This document shows, one piece after another, positions 31,264-40,955 of a stretch of 40,955 bases of DNA. The DNA lies in assembly GCA_023228925.1 (NCBI GenBank), contig JALOAF010000009.1:1-40955 (forward strand), written 5' to 3'. The position numbers and the translations under genes are program-made. Below the pieces are notes generated by a model. The model ran no database searches, was not told the origin of the DNA, and was given only the letters and a program-made list of their open reading frames with translations. Position 1 is the first letter of the stretch. Every line of letters starts with the position of its first letter. This DNA is from Candidatus Absconditabacterales bacterium. GTDB taxonomy: Bacteria > Patescibacteriota > Gracilibacteria > Absconditabacterales > Absconditicoccaceae.

Positions 31264-32028
31264 ATGAAAAAAGAAAAAATTATTTATTTAATAGTAATAT
31301 GTGCCACTATTCTTATCACAAGCTTTTTGCTCACAAAAACTAAATTTTATATCCAAAGTGTTTGAAGTTCTATGGCTGACAACACAATCACTGTTGAGTG
31401 AGAATGAAAAATAATGGCTACTCCAGACACTATTATATTGAGTGTAAACATTGAAGAAACCAAAAAAAGTACAGCTGAAGCACAAAAAGCAGTAAACACA
31501 AAAGTAAACCAAATCAAAGATCTGATAAAAAAATATCAAATCAAAGATTCTGATATACAATCTAGAAATATAAGCGTTTATCCAGACTACAATTATACAA
31601 ATGCTTGAAGAAAACTTTTGGGATACAGAGCAAATCATAGTCTAGACATCAAGATCAAATCTGCAAATATAGAAAATGAATGAGTAGGAGGAAGTTTGAT
31701 TGATGAAGTAGCAAAGATTTGATGAGTAATCGTAGAAAATATCGCTTATGATATAGAAGATAAAACACCATATTATAGTCAAGCTAGAAAACTAGCTATG
31801 GAAAAAGCATACGAAAAAGCAAAAGAATTAGCTAAAATAGCATGAGTAAAACTACTAAAACCAATATCTATATCAGAAAGTTTATTCGCACCAACAGCTA
31901 TTTATAGTAGAAACTCCAAAATGATGATGATGGATACTATCAGTGAAGAAGATGCTTGAGCTGAAAGCATTTCCCTATGAGAAATGGAAATAAACATTAC
32001 AGTAAATGTTTTGTATGGAATACAATAA
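31264..32028 (+). CDS. SIMPL-domain (DUF541) exported protein
   Basis: A 254-residue protein with an N-terminal membrane anchor (IIYLIVICATILITSFLL). From about residue 40 it follows the SIMPL pattern: ITVEGEGKIMATPDTIILSV, then EEAQKAVNTKVNQIKDLIKK-like helix, SDIQSRNISVYPDYNY, and a closing INITVNVLYGIQ. Family members form oligomeric rings at the envelope; no enzymatic role is known. Numerous conserved Gly positions are TGA. It is followed by a strong terminator. Confidence 0.85.
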
Positions 32029-32120
32029 AAAACTAAAATTTCAAAGATAACTTCACTTTATTTGAAGTCTATTAAATAATAAGGGAGAAAAATTCAGACC
32101 ACAAATAAAAAACAAACAAT

Positions 32121-32164
32121 AAAACACTAGACAACTTATTTACAAAAAGTCTAGTGTTTTTTTT
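32121..32164 (+). terminator. strong intrinsic terminator
   Basis: AAAACACTAGAC (32121-32132) and GTCTAGTGTTTT (32149-32160) are perfect 12-base arms with a 16-base loop, followed by further T. It terminates the SIMPL gene; the 90 bases before it are non-coding and AT-rich. Confidence 0.9.
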
Positions 32165-32247
32165 AATTAACACTCATTTTTTTGCATTTAAAACATTTCT
32201 GAATACACTAATTATAGTAACATTTTATATTCAAAATATGTTAAAAA

Positions 32248-32583
32248 ATGAACACACAATCTAATATTGAAAAATTTAAACAGCTATCTTATCAAGAAAA
32301 AAAGGATATAGCTACAAACATTATTACCAACCTAAAAGATAGATGAAACACTCAAGCACAAGAGATTTTTGAGTATATGAATAATTCAGAGAACATTTCT
32401 GAAAGCTTTTTGGAAAGTATTTACGAGGATTTTGAAAACTCCATAGAAAAAATAAAAGAAAAGAGGGTTGAAGGAGAATTACATGCCTTTCAACAATCGC
32501 ACAACTATATCAAAGAATTAAGAGAACAAGAAGCTCAAGAAATGGCTCAAGAAGATCCAGACTCTTTATTAGAGCAAATATAA
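32248..32583 (+). CDS. small acidic helical protein (111 aa)
   Basis: A charged, Glu/Gln/Lys-rich protein with no membrane segment. It is predicted helical throughout: EKIKEKRVEGELHAFQQSHN then YIKELREQEAQEMAQEDPD. One Gly is TGA. It is followed 25 bases later by the larger unknown gene on the same strand, so the two probably form a unit. No family recognised. Confidence 0.65.
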
Positions 32584-32608
32584 TTTTTATTTATTAAAAT
32601 ATAACAAA

Positions 32609-34360
32609 ATGAATATTAATGTTTTACAACAAAGACAAATAGATCTTGGTATAAATACAGAGAAAGAGTTGAGTAGATTAACTGACGAGGAAGCACAAAA
32701 AGGAGTAAATTTTCAAAAAACCACAGAAGGAATGACACAAAAGGAACTAGAACGCCAAAACAAAACTTTTAATGAAGCACTTAAAAGAATATTAAATTCA
32801 AGCGGAAAAGATAATATTGCTATCAAGGCACAACAATATGTAATAAAAGACCATTTTCCCAACTTTCCCAACATAGAAATAAATATTCAAAACATATCAG
32901 ACACTCAAAAAATGTTATTTTGTTTTAATATGGCTTGGGCTAAATGAGACCTGAATTTTGACAATTATAGCTTTTTAAATGAAACCGTTAAAAGTGAAAA
33001 CTGAAAAGAATATAAATATATTAATATTCACAATTTATTAAAACAAGGCAAGACTATTTGACGAGACGAAATTCCTTATGATGTTTACCACAGTTACCAA
33101 AAATTGATTGCCGATGAAAAAAAATCAGAAGCTGCCCGTCTCTATTGAAATTATTTTGGAGAGAAGATGGATAACACACTTAAATTTTATAATCAAGCAC
33201 AATGAGATTGATCAAATACTACCACATTTGGATCTGGTGTGAATAATTCTGTCGTTAATTACATGAGAGAAAGTCTTGATTATTGAAAAAACATGGTTCA
33301 GTGAACTAGATTATTGAAGTTTGATACAGATAAGAACATAGCCGAATTATTTATCACCCCTAGGTGAAAAGATATAGGAAGAGATTGAAGATGATGAGGA
33401 AGGGTGACATTCGATGTTGGAGGAAAGAAAATAGTATTTGAATACAATAATGATTGATTCGGAACTAAAGACAATCTAGAGTGAATAGATTGAATGAAAT
33501 TTGAAAAGGTAGGTTTAGGTTATAAAATAGAAATAGATCGTAACAAAATAAAAAATAAAGACATATATATGATTACTAGAGCATGAAAATATGCAGGTGG
33601 TAAAGGTTTTGATGAACGAACTTTAGAAACTGTTGCAAAAAATTGTGAACTAACAGGATCAGAAATGGAGCCAAGAATGTTATCAATAGAATCATGATTT
33701 AAAATAAGCAAATCTGATCTTAGTGCAAAAACAGACTGGGATATTATTAACATGACTGACAATCTATATTTTGAGTCTTTAAATCCTAACAATAAAAATA
33801 AACTTGTAGAACTACATATATCAGTATGAGCTACCACAACACAGTATGATAATCTAAATGAAGATTATTCTAACAGTATTGATAAATATAAAACAGATAT
33901 AGAAGACCTTATCAAAGAACCTTGTGCTTTATTAGCTTTGGAAAATTTCCGTACTATGAACAAAACACTAGAGGAAATTGAATTCACAAATAAAGATACA
34001 TATGAATTTCAACGAAAATCACCATACGGTAAGAAAACAAATGCTAGTGAAAACATGGTTAACAATTTAAAACAAAACGCTAATCATATCTCAACAGAAC
34101 GGATAAAAACTCATATCGATAATTTAGATTGACAAATAGAAGAATCTTTAGCTAAAGAATATAAAGATGGCGGAAAGTATGTTAAATATAAAGAACAACA
34201 TGTTAGATTAATTAAAGCAAGATATCTAAATGTTTTACACACAGCTATGAAAGATCCAGATATCGCTCAACGCATATTTAATTGAGATATAGTAATAAAA
34301 CCCGAATTTACACACAATTTAGGTATGGAAATTCGCTATGATTTCAAAGCAAAAAACTAA
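32609..34360 (+). CDS. large protein of unknown function (583 aa)
   Basis: Soluble, with no signal or membrane segment. The first ~110 residues are helical and polar (NVLQQRQIDLGINTEKELSR). A glycine-dense stretch lies around residues 250-275 (ITPRGKDIGRDGRGGGRVTF), followed by a repeated beta pattern (FDVGGKKIVFEYNNDGFG). The C-terminal third returns to charged helices. The frame is continuous over 584 codons with many TGA Gly, mainly after residue 112. I recognise no domain. Its partner is the small helical protein immediately upstream, and it converges on a CAP-domain secreted protein. Confidence 0.75.
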
Positions 34361-34414
34361 AAAAAACTGTCTATTAAGACAGATAATTCTACTTATCAAA
34401 ACAAACTATACAAA

Positions 34415-35050
34415 CTATTTTTTGATATTCGCAAAAAGTTGGACAAGAACAAGATATCCATCATCATATCCAAATCACACACTATTAACATCTGAAGATA
34501 AGATTGCTTCCCTATGTCCTCTACTATCCATTAGGGCTTTCATCTGCCCATTTACAGATGTGGTAGCTGAAACAATATTTTCTTTTATTCCGTATAAAAA
34601 TCCGTTTCTTTTAATCAATACTACATGTTTCCACAATGGAGACGCCTCAACTCTATCGTATGCAGATCTACCTTGAGAATCAATATGAGGATATTTTTTG
34701 TTTCGCCAGTCCGTTCAATTTAGCTCTTTAGCAAAATCTAAAGCTATAGAGTCCAGTCTTTGATCATAAACAAGTGTTTTAAGTCCATGCTCTTTCCTAA
34801 TCTCATTAATCCTTTCAAGCATAACTTTTTTCACAACTTCAGGAGTTAACAAAGAAATATCCATTTTCAACATGGTTTTATAGTCATATTGATCTAATCA
34901 TAATAATTGCCCTTTCACTCATATCTGGACATTTTCTATATTATTAGGTGTTTGATTATTTTCAACAACCTGTGCGTTTGCTTTTTCTCCAACTCACAAA
35001 GCTGCTCAAAGCATGATAACTCCTGTAACTATATTATGTTTTTTTCACAT
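34415..35050 (-). CDS. secreted CAP/SCP-domain protein
   Basis: A 211-residue protein with a signal peptide (KKHNIVTGVIMLGAALGVG, cleavage near EKANA-Q). The CAP core follows from about residue 75: LERINEIRKEHGLKTLVYDQ, LDSIALDFAKEL, then ENIVSATTSVNGQMKALMDS and SRGHREAILSSDVNSVGFGY, ending LVLVQLFANIKK. HREAIL and GFGY are the expected CAP motifs. Such proteins are secreted; roles vary and none is assigned here. The start ATG is followed immediately by TGA (Gly2). Confidence 0.85.
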
Positions 35051-35118
35051 CAGCGGTTTTAATAAACTAAAACTACATATATAGTATATACATTTTACCT
35101 TTAAAGTCAAAAAAATAG

Positions 35119-35592
35119 CTATGAAAAATTCTTTGAAATCCAAATACCTATAAAATAAGTCAAAATAATAACTAAAATCGTAATTCCAATATGTTCTAAA
35201 GTTGTATGTAAAATATTATCTTTTCTATCTTTTGCAACCTTATAGCTTAATAGAAAAATCAAAAGAAGTCCCCAAACTATTGAAATAATTACGGCCGTCC
35301 TCAAAGAAAAAAACAATACTGGAATAATAAAAGACATTGTGAATATGAATTTAGTCAAAAAGGTCGCTATTGTAGACATCCAAACAGCTTTATGTGATTG
35401 GTTTTTAGACTCTTCAGATATATGTATTCCCAAAGCATCAGATAAGGAGTCAGCTACAGCAATAGTCAAAACTCAACCTATCACTAAAACTGAAGATCCG
35501 CTACCAAAGGCCAGTCACACCATCAATCCAAGTGTAGTAATGATTCACGAGGTCGCTCAAAAGTTAAAACCAGTTTTAAGTGAATTTTTCAT
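35119..35592 (-). CDS. short VIT1/CCC1-like membrane protein
   Basis: A 157-residue protein. FGATSGIITTLGLMVGLAFG and GGVLTIAVADSLSDALGIHI resemble the first two helices of VIT1/CCC1 iron/manganese transporters, including the acidic AD.LS.ALG box. Three further hydrophobic segments follow (FIFTMSFIIPVLFF, ISIVWGLLLIFLL, IGITILVIILTYFIGIW). It is shorter than typical VIT1 and lacks an obvious cytosolic metal-binding insert. It is the last gene of a four-gene leftward operon, starting 4 bases after the racemase-like stop. Confidence 0.65.
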
Positions 35593-35596
35593 TATT

Positions 35597-36406
35597 TTAT
35601 ACAGATTTAAAGTTTACTTCCACCGTTTTTCATCTTTGCAAAAGCCACAAAAGTTTTTTCTCTCTTTTTACAAAATCAGCATGTCAATTATAATATAAAT
35701 CTACTGAATAAACATCAGAATTATTAGAAACCAAACTTGAAAAAACTTCTTCTAATTTCTCTAATTTATGAAATCTTTGTTTTTTATAATTAAAAAACTT
35801 ACAAATTGTTTTCTGATAATTAAAGTATTCATAATTTAATGGGATTAGTGAATCAACATTAGAATCTTTAAAATACCTCAAATCAAATTTAATAACTTTA
35901 TTCACCAATATGTTTGAAAAAGATAGTTTTCTAGAAAAACACTTCCACATCTGAGTTTCTTTTACCCAAAACTTGAATGGGAAATGAAATTTTTTTATTT
36001 TTGATTGATTATCATTAAGAGAATATTGCTTTGAAAGGTTGTTTACTAAACCCTGAGCTAGTTGGGCATCTGCGAAATCTCAAAATATTCCTATTTTTCA
36101 TACCAAAGAGTTTTGAAAGACATAGTCTAAAACATAAGTTTGGAACAAAGGGATAATAATGTCTGAATTTTGATTTTTATCTAAAAAATATAACTCATAA
36201 ATTGGTGGTAAAATAATTTTTTCTACTCATTTTTTTTTCAAAAAATCTATTCATTTTTGTACACAATCCAATGAATATTCAAAAGTATTATCACCATAAG
36301 GTCGATTTACTTGATCATAATAAACAACATATTGATGGTTAAATTTTGTCAAAAACCTAAACAAGGTCAAAACCTCATTTCCCGAAGAAACAATTCCTAT
36401 TTTCAT
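35597..36406 (-). CDS. glutamate-racemase-like protein without the expected catalytic Cys
   Basis: A 269-residue protein, the length of glutamate racemase. The N-terminus MKIGIVSSGNEVLTLFRFLT mirrors the racemase start (IGIFDSGxGGLTVLxxL) and VYYDQVNRPYGDNTFEYSLD mirrors the FGDTARxPYG motif. Where CNTAS is expected the sequence reads ILPPIYELYF, and no GCTHY-like second cysteine motif is present. The Asp of the first motif is Ser. So the fold is probably kept while racemase chemistry is lost or changed. It overlaps the upstream gene by 10 bases. I cannot assign a function. Confidence 0.6.
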
Positions 36407-36993
36407 TCAATCTGTTTTTTTAAATAAACATGTCTATTAAAGTTTTTTATCAAAACATCATAATCTTCCGCATTCATAATGTTTTCTATCACTTGAATTT
36501 CCTCTTTCAGATACGTGATTGTATTTCTAACATTCAAAGGTAAAACCCTATTGTTTTCAAATTGCTTAAAAGATTTTAAAAACTTTTTGTATTTTACCTG
36601 GTATGGAGACACAGAAAACACTAAATATTCTTTTATTTTATCAAACATACTGTTGTTGAAATTTGTCACAGCTTCCTCGATTTGTTCTTTCACTAAAAAT
36701 ATCTTTTTAATTCTTTCTATTTTATCATCTCTAATGCTTGTCCAAAATTCTATATCATAACCCTGTTTGATAATATTTTGTATTTCCAAAAAATCTTCAT
36801 ATTCTTTATTGATCGCTTGAGATAAAACATCTATATATTTAGAACATTTATAGTTATTTTCTTTTTCAATCGTAACGGTAATAGCATCTGGAGAAACTAT
36901 ACAAAAAAAATTATCCCTCATACTGTTAGCGAAAGAGTGGCCTAAAAAAAATCACACAAATACAATATTCAAAATAAGTAATTTCCTTTTCAT
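36397..36993 (-). CDS. secreted helical protein of unknown function (198 aa)
   Basis: Starts MKRKLLILNIVFVGFFLGHS with cleavage likely near SFANS. The mature part is strongly helical and charged: SQAINKEYEDFLEIQNIIKQ, KIERIKKIFLVKEQIEEAVT, and KYKKFLKSFKQFENNR. Possibly a periplasmic or extracellular coiled coil. It lies 6 bases after holA and overlaps the racemase-like start. Confidence 0.65.
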
Positions 36994-36999
36994 ATAATA

Positions 37000-37992
37000 T
37001 TAAAGTTTAAATGAATTAATTAGTTTTTTTGTTTCCAACCAAAACGACTCCTCCTCTGCCTTCCCATTTTTTATATCAAAATCTAATTCTATCAATTTTT
37101 TATACATATTTTCTAGCTTAGTTCAATTCTTTTGTATTAGAGGTATGTTTTTCACATTTTGATGCAAAGAATAAGAATTTATTCACGATTGAGTAGCAAT
37201 GGCTTTTAGATCTGTAATACCACTTTTTGCAAAATGATAAACAGTAATATATAATCTCAACGACCAATACAAAACTCCAGATATTGCATTTCGATTTAAA
37301 CCTTGATCTTGCATTTTTTGTAAAAATTTCATTGCCTTTATTTTATCTTTAAACAAATAGTCCAATAATTCAAAAACTTGAGAATCTACAAATCAAAAAA
37401 CAATATCATCAATTAGTTTTTCATTTATTTCCAATAAAGAATGATATTCACAATAAGTCTTAAGCTTGTCTATTTCTGAATTGATGCGATATAGTTCTCA
37501 TCAAACCTTTTGTACAAATTTTTTCAAAACAACATCAGTAATTTTTATGTTTCATAAATTTTGTTTAATGTGACTATTTAGTCAATATTCATTTAATAGA
37601 TTAAACTCCTTTATATTTGCATTATCTTTTAAAAACTTGTATAGTCTAGATCTTTTGTCTGGTTTGGAACTAGTAAATACAAGTAAATTGTCTGCTGGTA
37701 TTTCTCATTTTTTTTTCAAAAACTCCTCTACAAACTTTTCTACTTGAGATACTGTGAATCAAAATCTGTCTGTTCAAACAGGAAGTCCATCGAGTACGGT
37801 AAGACTTTTTGTAGAAAACAAGCCTCCTCAATAAATAGATTGCTTTACTTTTCATTCATCCCAGTTTTCTACATGAAAAAAAGATACTGAATCTTGTCCA
37901 AATTTCTGAGAAAAGTTGGAAATTCGTCTATTAACCTCCTGATCCAGTAAATATTTTTCTTCTCAAGTAAAAAGATAAATGTTTGTTAACAT
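37000..37992 (-). CDS. holA: DNA polymerase III delta subunit HolA
   Basis: A 330-residue protein with the HolA pattern: MLTNIYLFTGEEKYLLDQEV at the N-terminus, GGGLFSTKSLTVLDGLPV and DNLLVFTSSKPDKRSRLYKF in domain 1, a helical middle with GGELYRINSEIDKLKTY (the E...R..E..KL box) and VFGFVDSQVFELLDYLFKDK, then SGVLYWSLRLYITVYHFAK. HolA opens the sliding clamp in the clamp-loader complex. Length fits. First gene of a leftward operon with three envelope genes. Confidence 0.9.
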
Positions 37993-38139
37993 AAATTATT
38001 TTTTAAATAAAATACAAATAAGATAATAATTTTTTATTTACCAAATTCAAACTAATTAATAAAAAAAACTTAAAATTCATTGTAATACAACAACAAATAA
38101 GTATTATAATGCTTCTTTATTTGTTAGCAAACATAAATT

Positions 38140-39618
<1,479 letters not shown>

Positions 39619-39623
39619 TTATT

Positions 39624-40742
39624 TTAACCAAACCATCCTTTCAACCATCCTCGAAATCATTTTTTATTTGGATTTTCTTTAGATATTTCTTCTATCAATT
39701 CTTGACTAGGCTTGGTCACATCTACATTTCATTCTCTATAATCTTGAGATGACACGCCCATATATTCGCAACTCTTATTTACAAAAGCTCAATTTAAATT
39801 TCAATCTAAACAAAGTCTAAGCTCGACTTGACACAAATCATCTGTAAATCAAATAGGAGTTTTGTATGCCTTCACAAATTGTCAATGTTGTATAGAATCT
39901 CACCAAGGACTAACACAATTATAATATCATTTATTTCATAAACTTATATCTGGATCTTTAATGGCTCCATCTTTTATAGAGTTGTTCCAAGTAGTTTGAG
40001 GATTTTGAGTGCTAGAATTTATTTTTCCATGAGTATCAAACTCAGCTCAGTCATTTTTTGCATATCCAGGATTTTGAACCAAAACTCCTGGGTTTTTATT
40101 ATTATAAGAAATAACTTTTACTTTAGTATATGTGTATTCTACCTCCTCACTACAGGCTCATTGTAAATAAGTTCAATTTAAATTCCCATCATTACAAATT
40201 CTTTTTTGTGCATTACAAATTGTTGGAACATCTTTTCTTTGTTCATAAGCAATTATAGATTCTCAATGTTTTAGTATTGTGTTCCAAGGGGTAACACAGT
40301 TTTTATATTCATTTTTAATATTGTCTTTAATATCATCTTTTGCATTGTCTTTAATATCATCTATTTCATTTATTAAATTATCAAGATTTATACCAGTACT
40401 CATTTCATCTAACTTTTCTTGCAAAAACTCTTCTTCCAAATCTTTTTCTTCGATTTTATTATCAGTTATATCTGTCAAATAGCCTGTTTTAGGAGGAATT
40501 TCTTTGTTTATAATAGAATTTTCTTCATCTTGTTTTTCATCATCAAACAAAAATGACCAATCTGTAGCCGCTCCATGAATCGGCTCAAAAATATCATATT
40601 CATTTCAATATTCATCTACAAAAATATAGCTTAGTTCCAGCTTTTCTATAGTTTTGGTTTGCATAGGAATAAGTATAATTCAAAGACAAAAAACAAGAAT
40701 TGCCACAATAGTACTTAGAATCCATCAAAATATAGTTTTCAT
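39624..40742 (-). CDS. membrane-anchored protein with duplicated Cys domain (372 aa)
   Basis: N-terminal anchor (IFGWILSTIVAILVFCLGII), an acidic helical region (about 70-145), then two related modules. Module 1 (about 147-198): NCVTPWNTILKHGESIIAYE, then CNAQKRICNDGNLNGTYLQG followed by ACSEE. Module 2 (about 268-322): NCVSPWGDSIQHGQFVKAYK, then CQVELRLCLDGNLNGAFVNK followed by SC. The shared pattern NCV.PW...I.HG...AY...C....R.C.DGNLNG....C implies a disulfide-linked repeat. No family name known to me. Convergent with the helicase gene. Confidence 0.75.
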
Positions 40743-40955
40743 TAAATTTTAATTAATAATATAAAACACATAGTAATTATACTTAGATTTTTTATTTTTG
40801 CAAATTTTTGACAAGAAAATTTGTAGTTCAATCACGCTGAGAAAACACTTAATTTTCAACCAAAAAGCACCAGTAGAATATTTTTTAAAAATAGTTAGAT
40901 ATTAATTGATATATTTTTTACTTGTATTGTAGTAAACTTCATAAGGAGTTTTGTA
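40743..40955 (+). other. non-coding end of window with an RBS-like site
   Basis: AT-rich, with no ORF. AAGGAG at 40943-40948 near the end looks like a Shine-Dalgarno site for a rightward gene starting just outside the window; the upstream TATA-rich stretch could be its promoter. Confidence 0.4.

Overview
The window is a low-GC bacterial chromosome segment in which UGA is read as glycine (genetic code 25). Read with the standard code it breaks into short ORFs. Read with TGA as Gly it resolves into about 45 full-length, closely packed genes, all ending in TAA or TAG. In-frame TGA falls on invariant glycines: the P-loop of a kinase (4327-4875), the GxGxG of RsmA, the CGSGT motif of an RNA methyltransferase and the GGxGMSG loop of MurC. 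Code 25 is known in the CPR/Patescibacteria lineages Gracilibacteria (BD1-5/GN02) and Absconditabacteria (SR1). I assign the window to one of these and cannot separate the two from this sequence.

Layout. 1-5.6 kb: an ankyrin-like protein, a zinc-ribbon membrane protein, Elp3, a THUMP-domain RNA methyltransferase, a P-loop kinase and a DUF456 protein, with GC-rich palindromes between genes. 5.7-8.1 kb: a PspC-domain sensor-like membrane protein behind a PadR-type repressor with a clear palindromic operator. 8.2-11 kb: sufC, a NUDIX hydrolase and sufB; sufB carries an in-frame palindromic insertion. 11.2-16.6 kb: murC, then a run of small lipoproteins and membrane proteins, a MIP18/DUF59 protein, an interrupted gene and the C-terminal remnant of a rolling-circle plasmid Rep. 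16.6-21.4 kb: a complete type III restriction-modification system (mod, res) preceded by a GC-rich, foldable leader that ends in a terminator. This block may be an integrated element.

21.4-31.2 kb is mostly housekeeping: tsaB, ruvX, efp, a CNNM/CBS/CorC protein, truB, folA, truD, gatA, rsmA and gmk. 31.2-35.1 kb holds a SIMPL-domain protein, two proteins of unknown function and a CAP-domain secreted protein. 35.1-38 kb is a tight leftward operon: holA, a secreted helical protein, a glutamate-racemase-like protein without its expected catalytic cysteine, and a small VIT1/CCC1-like membrane protein. 38.1-40.7 kb has a DEAD-box RNA helicase and a membrane-anchored protein with a duplicated Cys-containing domain.

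The housekeeping genes cover tRNA modification (Elp3, TsaB, TruB, TruD), rRNA methylation, Fe-S assembly, peptidoglycan synthesis and Gln-tRNA/Asn-tRNA amidation. The most unusual parts are the 15-21.4 kb block (split gene, Rep remnant, RM system, structured leader), the palindromes and the racemase-like protein. No rRNA, tRNA or CRISPR array was recognised.
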